Shown one piece after another: positions 1 through 9,634 of a stretch of DNA of 64,000 nt (positions within the stretch are counted from its first letter, which is position 1; every line of letters starts with the position of its first letter). Location: positions 169,712-233,711 of the forward strand of contig NZ_CVTA01000065.1 of NCBI RefSeq assembly GCF_001050035.1, written 5' to 3'. The stretch is from Mycolicibacterium komanii. GTDB taxonomy: Bacteria; Actinomycetota; Actinomycetes; Mycobacteriales; Mycobacteriaceae. The notes under the pieces are model-generated. The model did not search any database, had not been told where the DNA came from, and saw only the letters and a program-made list of their open reading frames with translations. Position numbers and translations under genes: made by a program.

Positions 1-774
1 CGCCTTCAGGTCGGCGGGCGGCGCACCGGCATAAGAGCCGACCACGTTGAGTTCCGGGGCGTACGACTCGGCCATCTCGGCTGCCGACGCCGCGGCGCCC
101 CCGCCCTGCGAGTAACCCCAGAACGCCAGCGGACCGTCCGGCGTCAGCGAGGTATCGGGCAGGTTCTTCGCGGCGCGGGCGGCGTCGAGCATCGCATGCC
201 CCTGGGAAACTCGGTTCGCATAAGTGTGCAGCCCCGGGGTGCCCAGACCCTCGTAATCGGTCATGACGATCGCGAAACCGCGCGCGACCATCGTCGCGAC
301 GAAGAGCTCCTCGTAGTTGAACGCGAGGTCGAGGTACGGCGACCAGTGGATGCCTTGGTTGAACTGCCGCGACGGCGCACACTGGTCGCCCTGACCCTGG
401 GTGCCCGGGCCGTAGACGATCAGCGGGCGTGGCCCGCCGAACGGCCACGGCGCGTGCGGTTCGAAGTACGTGCCGGTGACGACGTCCGGATTTCCGCGAG
501 CGTCGTTGCTGCGGTACATGATTCGCGTGCCTTCGGCCATGATCATGCCGAGTTCGCCGGACGGTTCGAGCACCAGCCGCGACGGCTCCGTCCGGACCAG
601 GTCGCCAGGCTTGCCCGGCGGCAACGGGTCCGGCGGCGTGTAGAACGCCTGGTATTCGTCCTCGTTGAAGATGGGGTTGTGATCGTCGATGGTCGGGTCG
701 TCGGCGGATGCCGGCGGCGAGATTCCGACAACGGAGATCATGAGGGCAAACGCGATTCCGAGGATGCGGCCCAC
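1..774 (-). CDS. Secreted lipase, LIP family (3' end outside window)
   Basis: 258 codons are visible on the minus strand; the C-terminal part runs off the left edge. The reading begins with a GTG codon and a signal peptide of about 24 residues (hydrophobic core ILGIAFALMISVVGI, then SPPASADD, with likely cleavage after ASA). The mature part starts FYTPPDPLPPGKPGDL, a layout typical of the secretory lipase family (Pfam LIP, alpha/beta hydrolases). The nucleophile elbow GYSQGG is present near residue 222, and an earlier VYGPGTQGQGDQCAPS stretch is also typical of the family. Expected activity is hydrolysis of esters or triacylglycerol outside the cytoplasm. The catalytic Asp and His would lie in the missing part. 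The start is chosen because it gives a complete signal peptide; no strong ribosome binding site supports it. Confidence 0.85.
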   Translation of the reverse strand, partial: MGRILGIAFALMISVVGISPPASADDPTIDDHNPIFNEDEYQAFYTPPDPLPPGKPGDLVRTEPSRLVLEPSGELGMIMAEGTRIMYRSNDARGNPDVVTGTYFEPHAPWPFGGPRPLIVYGPGTQGQGDQCAPSRQFNQGIHWSPYLDLAFNYEELFVATMVARGFAIVMTDYEGLGTPGLHTYANRVSQGHAMLDAARAAKNLPDTSLTPDGPLAFWGYSQGGGAAASAAEMAESYAPELNVVGSYAGAPPADLKA

Positions 775-906
775 CGGTCGGACGTTAGCAACGAAACTGG
801 TTCCATGAGGCCCGTTTCCGCCTCAACCCGTCGTGTGACCGATGAGTTCGGGCGTCGATGCGAGTCTGTTTCGCCGAACCCATTCGTTATCGAGGAGGCA
901 GACGCC

Positions 907-1593
907 ATGACGACGCATCAGGTCGGAACGCGCGAACAGTGGCGCGCGGCCTACGAACAACAGCTCGCCCAGGAGAAGGAGCTGACCCGAAGGGCCGCCG
1001 AGCTCGCCGAGCAGCGACAGGCGCTGCCGTGGGTGCGGGTCGACAAGCCGTACGAGTTCGACACCACGTCCGGGCGGCGCACGCTCGCCGAACTGTTCGA
1101 CGGCCGATCACAGTTGATCGTGCGGCACTTCATGCACGGGCCGAACACGCCGGAGGGCTGCCCGGGCTGCACCTTCGAGACCGACAACCTGGTCGGCGCG
1201 GTGCCGCATCTGGCGCACAGGGACGTGACCTTCATCCTGTCGTCGCGCTCGCCGCTCCCGGTGCTGGGCGCCTACAAGCAGCGGATGGGCTGGGACATCG
1301 AGTGGGTGTCCTCAGGCGGCAGCGACTTCGACGCCGACTTCTTCGGCTACATGCATGTCCCGACGCCGCGACGCGACTTCGGCAGGGGCAGCGGCAGCAT
1401 GCTCGACGTCATGGAGCTGATGGCGCTCAGTTGCTTCGCCCTGGAGGACGGCGTGGTCTACCACACCTACTCGACCTACGACCGCGGCACCGAAGCACTG
1501 AACGCGACATGGCAGCTGTTGGACCGTGCCCCCAAGGGCCGCGGCGAGGATTTCTCCGACTGGCCCCGCAAACGCGACGAGTACCCGTCGTAG
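907..1593 (+). CDS. DUF899 family thioredoxin-like protein
   Basis: 228 residues. The sequence matches the DUF899 family (AhpC/TSA-like thioredoxin fold): an N-terminal helix with REQWRAAYEQQL, the core RHFMHGPN, and a GCPGCTFETDN segment with a CxxC pair where a thioredoxin active site would sit. Later motifs FILSSRSPLP and YHTYSTYDRG are also family hallmarks. No reaction is firmly established for the family; a redox role is inferred from the fold and the CxxC. The start is fixed by GAGGAGG 8 nt upstream of the ATG. The gene is convergent with ahcY, and a strong hairpin lies between the two stop codons. The reading frame is open far upstream, but that part is antisense to the lipase gene and lacks coding character. 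Confidence 0.85.
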   Translation: MTTHQVGTREQWRAAYEQQLAQEKELTRRAAELAEQRQALPWVRVDKPYEFDTTSGRRTLAELFDGRSQLIVRHFMHGPNTPEGCPGCTFETDNLVGAVPHLAHRDVTFILSSRSPLPVLGAYKQRMGWDIEWVSSGGSDFDADFFGYMHVPTPRRDFGRGSGSMLDVMELMALSCFALEDGVVYHTYSTYDRGTEALNATWQLLDRAPKGRGEDFSDWPRKRDEYPS

Positions 1594-1606
1594 CCCGCTA
1601 ACGCGA

Positions 1607-1656
1607 AACTGCGGAGAGATCGCAGAATTCGTGGGAATCGCGATCTCCCCGCAGTT
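1607..1656. terminator. Intergenic hairpin between convergent DUF899 and ahcY genes
   Basis: Two 17-nt arms (1607-1623 and 1640-1656) are inverted repeats with one mismatch, around a 16-nt loop. The arms begin AACTGCGG and end CCGCAGTT. No T-run follows, so this is the U-tract-less type often proposed for mycobacteria. It sits where a bidirectional terminator would be expected. The neighbouring bases ACGCGAAACTGC recur in the hairpin at 23275-23322. Confidence 0.6.
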
Positions 1657-1671
1657 GCGGTGAGGACGTGA

Positions 1672-3129
<1,458 letters not shown>

Positions 3130-3262
3130 ATAGAGCCCCTTTTCTTAGTTCATTGCCTATGAGCGCACAGATGTGCGCACGGCGACATCTGAGTAGACAT
3201 CCATAGCCTGCGGGCTCGCGGGACAGGCGCGTGCGGTTGAACCAGCCGTGGCGCTCTGACAG
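3130..3262 (-). promoter_or_regulatory. ahcY upstream region with palindrome
   Basis: The spacer between the TetR stop and ahcY contains a near-perfect dyad GCGCACA-GA-TGTGCGC (3163-3178) and, just beyond it, a direct repeat of GACATC 12 nt apart. The 11-mer CCTATGAGCGC (3156-3166, plus strand) also occurs upstream of whiB2 at 14863-14873 at nearly the same distance from the start codon. I see no SAH or SAM riboswitch fold that I can defend. A regulatory role is inference from position. Confidence 0.3.
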
Positions 3263-3940
3263 CTAAGGAATATCGATAACACCGTAGCGTTCGGCGAACG
3301 GCGTCATCAATCGGGCCAGGTCACGCGCCACGTCATGGTCGGCTTCTGGCGGCATCGAGACATAACTCATCGCGAGTCGGACGATGGCCCTGGCCAGCAC
3401 TCCGGCGTCCTCCTCGCTGGCCTTCACCCAGCTGTCGATGAACGTTTGCGTCAGCCGCTGGCTGCAATGGGTGATGATCGGCCCGCTGTCGGTGGTGATG
3501 AGCTGCAACAGGTCCGGTTTGGCCTCACCCGTCAGCAACGAGATCACTAGCGGGTCGGCGGCGGACTCGGTGAAGAAGTCGCGGAAGCCCTGGCTGAACG
3601 CCGCGAAGACGTCGCCGACGTTGCCTTCGATGGCGTCGTCGATCTGGTCGACCAGCCGGTCAGCCAACCGCACGGCGTACGCCTGGGCCAGGCCCTGCCG
3701 CGAGCCGAACTCGTTGTAGATGGTCTGGCGGCTGATGCCGGCGGCCTTGGCGACGTCGGACAGGGTGATCGCCGACCAGTCGCGGGTGAGCAGCAGTTCG
3801 CGCATCCCATCCAGGATGGAATCGCGCAGCAACACCCTCGACGCCTCGGCGTAGGGGATGCGCTGCGCGGTCCGGCGCGGGCTGTTCACACGCGCGACGT
3901 TAGTCTTTCCCGTCGCTTCGCTCGCCCAGAGCGTCGTCAC
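3263..3940 (-). CDS. TetR-family regulator of the alkane operon
   Basis: 225 residues from a GTG that overlaps the rubB stop codon (GTGA). The N-terminal TetR helix-turn-helix is clear: [46 protein letters not shown] (about residues 40-85). The C-terminal ligand domain is helical and ends [11 protein letters not shown]. It corresponds to Rv3249c, last gene of alkB-rubA-rubB-tetR. By analogy with other alkane operons it probably represses its own operon and is released by an alkane-derived acid or alcohol; the short palindrome over the alkB -35 box is a candidate operator. In-frame GTG codons about 15-18 codons downstream are alternative starts; the 4-nt overlap favours the one chosen. Confidence 0.85.
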   Translation of the reverse strand: MTTLWASEATGKTNVARVNSPRRTAQRIPYAEASRVLLRDSILDGMRELLLTRDWSAITLSDVAKAAGISRQTIYNEFGSRQGLAQAYAVRLADRLVDQIDDAIEGNVGDVFAAFSQGFRDFFTESAADPLVISLLTGEAKPDLLQLITTDSGPIITHCSQRLTQTFIDSWVKASEEDAGVLARAIVRLAMSYVSMPPEADHDVARDLARLMTPFAERYGVIDIP

Positions 3941-4116
3941 GAACGGGCGACCTCGACCATCTCGAAGTCGGACTTGGCCGCGCCGCAGTCCGGGCAACTC
4001 CAGTCGTCGGGGATGTCGTCCCACCGCGTGCCGGGGGCGATACCGTCCTCCGGCCAGCCCTTCTCCTCGTCGTACTCGAATCCGCACTGCACGCAGACGA
4101 ACAGTTTGTAGTCCAT
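3937..4116 (-). CDS. rubB: Rubredoxin 2
   Basis: 59 residues. One-iron electron carrier that passes electrons from a rubredoxin reductase to the alkane hydroxylase. Two CxxC knuckles hold the iron: CVQCG (about residues 8-12) and CPDCGAAK (about 41-48). The spacing and the conserved DWSCPDCG are typical of AlkG2-type rubredoxins. The start is the ATG with AAGGAG five nt upstream; a GTG one codon earlier would crowd the ribosome site. The gene follows rubA after a 77-nt spacer that holds a long inverted repeat, and its stop overlaps the TetR start. Confidence 0.95.
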   Translation of the reverse strand: MDYKLFVCVQCGFEYDEEKGWPEDGIAPGTRWDDIPDDWSCPDCGAAKSDFEMVEVARS

Positions 4117-4137
4117 CACTTCTCCTTGTTCTCTTCA

Positions 4138-4198
4138 GTTGACTCTGCGCTCACGGCGAGGATCACTCGCACTTTCGCGCCGTGGACGCAGAGTCAAC
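4138..4198. repeat. Long inverted repeat inside the alkane operon (rubA-rubB)
   Basis: Arms at 4138-4158 and 4178-4198 are 21-nt inverted repeats with two mismatches, starting GTTGACTCTGCG and ending CGCAGAGTCAAC. The loop contains a further 5-bp stem (GCGAG 4156-4160, CTCGC 4166-4170). On the mRNA strand the structure begins inside the last codons of rubA and includes its stop codon. It is therefore transcribed within the operon and could set the ratio of alkB-rubA to rubB-tetR message. Confidence 0.6.
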
Positions 4199-4361
4199 GG
4201 GTAAGGGGTTCGAAGTCGACCTTCTCGCGCACCGCGCAATCGGGGCAGCTCCAGTCCTCGGGGATATCGCTCCACGGCGTGCTAGGCGAAAAGCCCTCCC
4301 GCGGAGCACCTTTCGTTTCGTCGTAGACATAGTCACAGCCCGGGCAACGGTAGGCGTTCAC
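4194..4361 (-). CDS. rubA: Rubredoxin 1
   Basis: 55 residues, from a GTG overlapping the alkB stop by 4 nt (GTGA). Iron-binding CxxC pairs are CPGCDY (about residues 6-11) and CPDCAVRE (about 39-46), with the conserved DIPEDWSCPDC segment. It reads GFSPSTPW where many rubredoxins have a GIAPGTPW-type stretch. It belongs to the AlkG1-like type, which in other bacteria often cannot replace the AlkG2 type in electron transfer to AlkB; whether that holds here is not known. It is translationally coupled to alkB. The tail encodes one arm of the inverted repeat described separately. Confidence 0.93.
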   Translation of the reverse strand: MNAYRCPGCDYVYDETKGAPREGFSPSTPWSDIPEDWSCPDCAVREKVDFEPLTR

Positions 4362-5572
4362 GCGTGCACTCCATGACGGGCCAGCACCTTGTCGCGCATA
4401 CGGGGGTGGACGTTCACGCGGGTGATGTCACCGTCGTAGTGGTCGAGCACCCGGTGGTCCATCACCCGGCGCCACACCGGCGGGAAGTACGTCAGCGCGA
4501 TCATCGACGCGTAGCCGCTCGGCAGGTTCGGCGCGCCCTCCATGCTGCGCAGCGTCTGGTAGCGCCGAGTCGGGTTGGCGTGGTGATCGCTGTGTCGCTG
4601 CAAGTGGTACAGGAACAGGTTGGTCACGACGTGATCGGAGTTCCAGCTGTGCACCGGCGCGCAGCGCTCGTAGCGCCCGCTTGCGGTCTTGCGCCGCAGC
4701 AGGCCGTAGTGCTCCAGGTAGTTGACCGTCTCGAGCAACGTGAAGCCGAACACCGCCGAGATGACGATGTAGGGGAGCAACGCCCAGCCGAACACCGCGA
4801 TCAGCGCGCCGTAGAACACGATCGACATCGCCCAGGCGTTGAGGACATCGTTGCTCCAGTGCCACCTGCTCTTGCCCGCCCGCTCGAGCCGCTTGGCCTC
4901 CAGCTCCCACGCCGACTTCAGTGACCCGAACACGCTGCGCGGCAAGAACTCCCAGAACGTCTCACCGAAGCGGGCCGACGCCGGGTCCTCGGGCGTGGCG
5001 ACGCGGACGTGGTGGCCGCGGTTGTGCTCGATGTAGAAGTGGCCGTAGCACGTCTGCGCCAGCGTGATCTTGGCCAGCCACCGCTCGAGCGAGTCCTTTT
5101 TGTGCCCCATTTCGTGGGCGGTGTTGATGCCGACCCCGCCGAGCAGACCGACCGAGAGCGCCAGGCCGATCTTGGCCGGCCAGCCCAGTCCCCCGTCGAA
5201 GCCGAGCCAGCTCAGGTCCGATGCGGTGAACAGGTACGCGCCGACGATCACGCTGGCGTACTGGAACGGGATGTAGGCGTAGGTGCAGTAGCGGTAGTAC
5301 TTGTCGTTCTCCAGCCGCTCCATCACCTCGTCGGGCGGGTTCTGCCCGTCCGGCCCGAACTTCAGGTCCAGCGCCGGTAGCACGATGTACAGCAGGATCG
5401 GCCCGATCCAGAACGGCACCTGCGCCGCGGCGTGCCAACCCCAGTGGTTGAAAGCCCACACCAGCGGCAGCATCACGAACAGCGCCGTCGGCGCGATCAA
5501 GCCCATCAGCCACAGGTAGCGCTTCTTGTCCCGCCATTGGATGGCGTCGAGTTCCGATGTCTGCGTGGTCAC
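4358..5572 (-). CDS. alkB: Alkane 1-monooxygenase
   Basis: 404 residues, integral membrane non-haem di-iron enzyme that hydroxylates the terminal carbon of medium-chain alkanes using rubredoxin electrons. Histidine boxes are present: HEMGH (153-157), EHNRGHH (182-188) and LQRHSDHH (324-331), plus the alkane-hydroxylase signature NYLEHYG (284-290). About six membrane segments are visible, the first near residues 25-45. The start is the GTG (VTTQTSELDA) with a perfect AGGAGG 7 nt upstream; an in-frame start ten codons earlier has no such site. Operon order alkB-rubA-rubB-tetR is that of Rv3252c-Rv3249c, all coupled or close. A promoter with a 17-nt spacer lies just upstream. Confidence 0.97.
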   Translation of the reverse strand: MTTQTSELDAIQWRDKKRYLWLMGLIAPTALFVMLPLVWAFNHWGWHAAAQVPFWIGPILLYIVLPALDLKFGPDGQNPPDEVMERLENDKYYRYCTYAYIPFQYASVIVGAYLFTASDLSWLGFDGGLGWPAKIGLALSVGLLGGVGINTAHEMGHKKDSLERWLAKITLAQTCYGHFYIEHNRGHHVRVATPEDPASARFGETFWEFLPRSVFGSLKSAWELEAKRLERAGKSRWHWSNDVLNAWAMSIVFYGALIAVFGWALLPYIVISAVFGFTLLETVNYLEHYGLLRRKTASGRYERCAPVHSWNSDHVVTNLFLYHLQRHSDHHANPTRRYQTLRSMEGAPNLPSGYASMIALTYFPPVWRRVMDHRVLDHYDGDITRVNVHPRMRDKVLARHGVHA

Positions 5573-5613
5573 TGCCAAGCCTCCTGAAGTGGGTGCTGTC
5601 ACGTCTGCAGTTG

Positions 5614-5646
5614 ACTATAGGAGCCATTTTGTCGTCTGTCTAGACA
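5614..5646 (-). promoter_or_regulatory. alkB promoter with palindrome over the -35 box
   Basis: On the minus strand TAGACA (5637-5642) and TATAGT (5614-5619) are separated by exactly 17 nt, a good sigma-70-type (SigA) promoter. The predicted transcription start is about 30 nt upstream of the alkB GTG. The perfect 10-bp palindrome TGTCTAGACA (5637-5646) covers the -35 box, where a repressor such as the operon TetR protein could block polymerase. The pairing of this site with that regulator is inferred. Confidence 0.55.
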
Positions 5647-5680
5647 CAGAGCCATATTTTGTAAAGCGCTACTGGCCGCG

Positions 5681-5733
5681 AGCGCGCACCCTTGTACGGT
5701 TTCGGACCCGAAATCTGTACAAGGCTGCGCGCT
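5681..5733. terminator. Hairpin downstream of permease gene, upstream of alkB
   Basis: Arms 5681-5697 and 5717-5733 are 17-nt inverted repeats with one mismatch (AGCGCGCA...TTGTAC / GTACAA...TGCGCGCT). Inside, TTCGG and CGAA can extend the stem. It lies 15 nt past the permease stop codon and about 35 nt before the alkB -35 box, so it probably ends permease transcription. A CTTGTAC/GTACAAG dyad of this size could also bind a protein. Confidence 0.5.
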
Positions 5734-5748
5734 CGGCAGCGGGGGTTA

Positions 5749-7218
5749 CTAGGGGGCGGTGATGGCTTCGCGTTCGCGGCGGCCCAACACCGAATGGCGG
5801 CGGCCGTAGGCGAAGTAGAGCGCGACGCCGATCGCCATCCAGATGAGGAAGCGGATCCATGTCAACGCGGTGAGGTTCAGCATCAGCCAGGCGCACGCGA
5901 CGATCGAGGCGATCGGCAGCCACGGCACGGCCGGCACCCGGAACCCGCGCTCGAGGTCGGGCCGCGAGCGTCGCAGCACGATCACGCCGGCGGACACCAG
6001 CACGAACGCGAACAGCGTGCCGATGTTGACCATCTCCTCGAGCTTGTCGATCGGGAACACTGAGGCGGTGATCGCGACGACCACGCCGACGATCAACGTG
6101 ATGCGCACCGGCGTTCCGTGGCGACCGGTCCTGGCCAGCGAGCGGGGCAACAACCCGTCACGCGACATCGCGAAGAACACCCGCGTCTGCCCGAGCACCA
6201 ACACGATCACCACCGTGGTCAGGCCCGCCAGCGCGCCGATCGAGATCACCTTCGCCGCCCAGTCGATTCCGTTGGCGCTGAACGCCGTTGCGAGGTTGGC
6301 CTTCTCCCCCGCCGCACGCAACTCGGTGTAGCGCACCATGCCAGTCAGGACGACCGACACCGCGACGTAGAGCACCGTCACGATCGCGAGCGAGGCCAGA
6401 ATGCCGCGGGAGACGTCGCGCTGCGGGTTCTTGGTCTCCTCCGCGGTGGTGGCCACGACATCGAACCCGATGAACGCGAAGAACACGATCGAGGCGCCGG
6501 CCAGCAGGCCGTACCACCCGTAGCTGCTGCCCTCGGCGCCGGTGATCAGCGACAGGAGTGACTGGTCGGTGCCCCGTCCGCCCTCACCCGCTTCGGCCGG
6601 CGGCAGAAACGGCGAGTAGTTGGAGGCCTTGATGTAGAAGGCGCCGACCGCGACGACCAGCAGCACCACCCCCACCTTGATCACGGTGATCGCCAGGCTG
6701 ACCCCGGCCGAGAGCTTGGTGCCGATGGCCAGGATGACGGTGACGAACGCGATGATCAGCAGGGCGCCCCAATCCAGTTGCAGCCAACCGAATTCCGCGG
6801 TTCCACCGCCGAAGTTGAACACCTCGCCGAGGTAGCTCGACCACCCCTTCGCGACGACGGCCGACGCGACCGCGAACTCGAGGATCAGGTCCCATCCGAT
6901 GACCCAGGCGACGAACTCCCCGAAGGTCGCGTAGGAGAACGTGTAGGCGCTGCCCGCGACCGGCACCGTCGAGGCGAATTCGGCGTAGCAGAGCGCGGCC
7001 AGCCCGCAGGCGATCGCGGCCAGCACGAACGAGATCGAGATCGCCGGGCCGGTGAGGTTGCCCGCGGTCGAGGCGGTGATGGTGAAGATGCCCGCGCCGA
7101 TCACCACGGACACCCCGAACACGGTGAGGTCCCACCAGTTCAGGTCTTTGCGCAAGCGGGTGTCGGGTTCATCGGTGTCGGCGATGGACTGCTCCACCGA
7201 CTTCGTCCGCCGAGCCAT
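5749..7218 (-). CDS. APC-family cationic amino-acid transporter
   Basis: 489 residues, about 12 hydrophobic segments. The APC superfamily start is clear: DLNWWDLTVFGVSVVIGAGIFTITASTAGNLTGPAI, with the unwound GAGIF of TM1 and YAEFAS in TM3. FIGFDVVATTAEETKNPQRD is the TM6-TM7 signature of the CAT (cationic amino-acid transporter) branch. The C-terminus ends AYGRRHSVLGRR. Orthologous position to Rv3253c. It should import amino acids by proton or sodium coupling; the substrate is not determined by sequence. The ATG is chosen because AGGAGG stands 7 nt before it; an earlier in-frame codon lacks a site. It runs toward alkB but is separated by a hairpin. Confidence 0.9.
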   Translation of the reverse strand: MARRTKSVEQSIADTDEPDTRLRKDLNWWDLTVFGVSVVIGAGIFTITASTAGNLTGPAISISFVLAAIACGLAALCYAEFASTVPVAGSAYTFSYATFGEFVAWVIGWDLILEFAVASAVVAKGWSSYLGEVFNFGGGTAEFGWLQLDWGALLIIAFVTVILAIGTKLSAGVSLAITVIKVGVVLLVVAVGAFYIKASNYSPFLPPAEAGEGGRGTDQSLLSLITGAEGSSYGWYGLLAGASIVFFAFIGFDVVATTAEETKNPQRDVSRGILASLAIVTVLYVAVSVVLTGMVRYTELRAAGEKANLATAFSANGIDWAAKVISIGALAGLTTVVIVLVLGQTRVFFAMSRDGLLPRSLARTGRHGTPVRITLIVGVVVAITASVFPIDKLEEMVNIGTLFAFVLVSAGVIVLRRSRPDLERGFRVPAVPWLPIASIVACAWLMLNLTALTWIRFLIWMAIGVALYFAYGRRHSVLGRREREAITAP

Positions 7219-7273
7219 CGCAGGTCCTCCTGGTTGGGTCCGTTCGCGCAATCTACCGAGTACCGTGCACCCA

Positions 7274-8638
7274 ATGGGGCGGAGTTATAAACACGTAGCT
7301 GTCATCGGGGGAAGTCTCGCGGGGATGTGTGCGGCCCGAGTGCTCTCCGATGTCAGCGACCGGGTCACCGTCTACGAGCGCGACGATCTGCCCGAAGACC
7401 CCGCCAACCGCGCGGCCGTGCCCCAGGGCCGCCACGTTCACCTGCTGATGGCCCGGGGCGCCGAGGAATTCGAAAGCCACTTCCCCGGCCTGTTGGCCGA
7501 CATGGTCGCCGACGGCGTCCCGATCCTGGAGAACCGGCCCGACTGCATTTACTTCGGCGCTGCCGGGCATGTGCTCGGCACGGCCCACCGGCTGCACGAC
7601 GAGTTCACCGCCTACGTGCCCAGCCGCCCGCAACTCGAATGGCAGATCCGCAAACGGGTAAAGGGCATCGCCAACGTCGACATCGTGCACGCCGTCGTCA
7701 CCGAACCCGTCTACGACGCAGGACGGGTGACAGGCGTGCTGCTCGACAGCGGTGAGACCGTCGACGCCGATCTGGTCGTCGACGCCACCGGTCGGGGCAC
7801 GCGGCTGCCCACATGGCTGCAGATGTGGGGTTTCGAACGTCCCACCGAGGAGACCGTCGACGTCGGCATCGCCTACGCCAGCCACCAGTTCCACGTTCCC
7901 GAAGGCCTGCTGGCCGAGAAGGTTGTGGTCGCGGGCGCCTCGCGGACCCAGCCGCTCGGCATCGGGATGCTGTTCTACGAGGACGGCAACTGGAACGTCA
8001 CCACCTTCGGCATCGGCAAGGTGCCGCCGCCGCAGACCGTCGAGCAGATGCTCGACCTGGCCGACGAGATCCTGCCTTCGCACGTCTCGTCCGCGCTGCG
8101 GCAGGCCACCCCGCTCGGCGAGATGGCGTTCCACCGCTATCCGACGAGTCGGTGGCGCCGCTACGACGCCCTGGAACGCTTCCCCGAGGGCATCATCCCG
8201 TTCGGCGATGCCGTCGTCAGCTTCAACCCGACCTTCGGCCAGGGCATGACGATGACGGCGATCCAGGCGAGCAACCTGCGTGCCGTCCTGCAGTCCGGCG
8301 ACCCCGACGTGGCGGGACGCCTCGCGAAGGCCACGGCGAAGACGACGTGGCCGGTGTGGATGATGACCACCATCGGTGATCTGACACTGCACAACGCGAC
8401 CGGCGAGTCGAAGTGGTGGTACAAGCCGGTCGGCGGGCTGTTCGACCAGTTCCTGGGCGCCGCGGAGACCGATCCCGTTCTCGCCGAATGGTTTCTGCGC
8501 CGGTTCAGCCTGCTCGACAGCCTCTACATGGTTCCGTCGCCGAAACTGGTCGGCCGCACCATCGCGCACAACCTGCGGCTGTGGCTGGCCGAGAGGCGCA
8601 CGGCCCGGCGCCGGACCGGGACACTGCAAACGGCTTGA
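7274..8638 (+). CDS. FAD-dependent oxidoreductase (Rv3254-like)
   Basis: 454 residues. N-terminal Rossmann dinucleotide fold HVAVIGGSLAGMCAARVLSD (GxGxxG variant GGSLAG, residues 12-17) followed by an acidic strand end VYERDDLP. A second FAD contact, IPFGDAVVSFNPTFGQGMTMTAIQA, matches the GD-containing motif of aromatic hydroxylase-like flavoproteins. Also ATGRGTRLPTWL. It resembles geranylgeranyl-reductase/hydroxylase type flavoproteins, but no substrate can be assigned. Divergent from the permease gene with 55 nt between starts. No strong Shine-Dalgarno sequence is visible, so translation may begin close to the mRNA end. Confidence 0.82.
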   Translation: MGRSYKHVAVIGGSLAGMCAARVLSDVSDRVTVYERDDLPEDPANRAAVPQGRHVHLLMARGAEEFESHFPGLLADMVADGVPILENRPDCIYFGAAGHVLGTAHRLHDEFTAYVPSRPQLEWQIRKRVKGIANVDIVHAVVTEPVYDAGRVTGVLLDSGETVDADLVVDATGRGTRLPTWLQMWGFERPTEETVDVGIAYASHQFHVPEGLLAEKVVVAGASRTQPLGIGMLFYEDGNWNVTTFGIGKVPPPQTVEQMLDLADEILPSHVSSALRQATPLGEMAFHRYPTSRWRRYDALERFPEGIIPFGDAVVSFNPTFGQGMTMTAIQASNLRAVLQSGDPDVAGRLAKATAKTTWPVWMMTTIGDLTLHNATGESKWWYKPVGGLFDQFLGAAETDPVLAEWFLRRFSLLDSLYMVPSPKLVGRTIAHNLRLWLAERRTARRRTGTLQTA

Positions 8639-8680
8639 GATCCGGACGCGCGGTAACTTCGTCACCATGACGAGGACGCG

Positions 8681-9631
8681 ATGAGCGCAGGACTGTTCGG
8701 GCTTCTCGACGATGTCGCGGTGCTGGCGCGGATGGCGGCCGCATCGGTCGACGACATCGGCGCGGCCGCGGGACGGGCGACCGCGAAGGCCGCCGGCGTC
8801 GTCGTCGACGACACCGCCGTGACGCCGCAGTACGTCCACGGCCTGGCGGCAGAGCGTGAGTTGCCGATCATCAAGCGCATCGCAATCGGATCGCTGCGCA
8901 ACAAGCTGGTCTTCATCCTCCCCGCCGCGCTGCTGCTCAGCCAGTTCGTGCCGTGGCTGCTGACGCCGCTGTTGATGCTCGGCGCGACGTACCTCTGCTA
9001 CGAGGGGGCCGAGAAGGTGTGGGGGCGAATCCGGGGTCACGACCACCACGCCGCGCCGGTCGCCGGGTCGGGCGAAGACGCCGAGAAGTTCATGGTCACC
9101 GGAGCCATCCGCACCGACTTCATCCTGTCGGCGGAGATCATGGTGATCGCGCTCAACGAGGTCGCCGACCAGTCGTTCTGGCCGCGGTTGATCATCCTGG
9201 TCTTCGTCGCCATCGTCATCACGATCGCGGTGTACGGCGTCGTCGCCGGCATCGTGAAGATGGACGACATCGGACTTCGGCTGGCTCAGCGCAGTTCGAA
9301 GTTCGCGAAGAAGGTCGGCCGCGGCCTGGTGGCCGGGATGCCGAAACTTCTTGCGGCGCTGTCGTTGATCGGCACGGTCGCGATGTTGTGGGTCGGCGGC
9401 CACATCCTGTTGCTCGGAACCGACGAGCTGGGCTGGCACCTGCCGTACAGCCTCGTGCACCACCTCGAGGAAAGCGTGCACCACGCCGTCGGCGGCATCG
9501 GCGGGGTGCTGGGTTGGCTGGTCAACACCGCCGCGTCGGCGGTCGTCGGGCTGCTGGTGGGCGCTGTCGTCGTCGCCGTGGTGCAGGTGCTGCCGTTCGG
9601 CCGGCGCACCAAGGAGAACGCTGCGCACTGA
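8681..9631 (+). CDS. DUF808 family membrane protein
   Basis: 316 residues. Starts MSAGLFGLLDDVAVLARMAAASVDD and contains YEGAEKVW, GAIRTDFILSAEIMVIAL and LHHLEESVHHAVGG, all typical of the DUF808 family of inner-membrane proteins. About four to six hydrophobic segments can be seen, including LVFILPAALLLSQFVPWLL and LIILVFVAIVITIAVYGVV. Function unknown for the family. The preceding GAGGACGCG gives a weak ribosome site. Its stop lies 3 nt from the manA stop on the other strand, leaving no room for a separate terminator. M. tuberculosis lacks this gene at the equivalent place. Confidence 0.85.
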   Translation: MSAGLFGLLDDVAVLARMAAASVDDIGAAAGRATAKAAGVVVDDTAVTPQYVHGLAAERELPIIKRIAIGSLRNKLVFILPAALLLSQFVPWLLTPLLMLGATYLCYEGAEKVWGRIRGHDHHAAPVAGSGEDAEKFMVTGAIRTDFILSAEIMVIALNEVADQSFWPRLIILVFVAIVITIAVYGVVAGIVKMDDIGLRLAQRSSKFAKKVGRGLVAGMPKLLAALSLIGTVAMLWVGGHILLLGTDELGWHLPYSLVHHLEESVHHAVGGIGGVLGWLVNTAASAVVGLLVGAVVVAVVQVLPFGRRTKENAAH

Positions 9632-9634
9632 GCG

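Noticed and set aside
3130..3262. SAH or SAM riboswitch upstream of ahcY
   Set aside because: Only a 7-bp dyad and a short direct repeat are visible; the conserved core of those riboswitches cannot be drawn.
7253..9628. 791-codon open frame on the minus strand opposite the flavoprotein and DUF808 genes
   Set aside because: Translation is low-complexity (Arg, Asp, Gly, His, Gln) with no domain, and it is opposite two genes with clear family signatures. High GC keeps antisense frames open.
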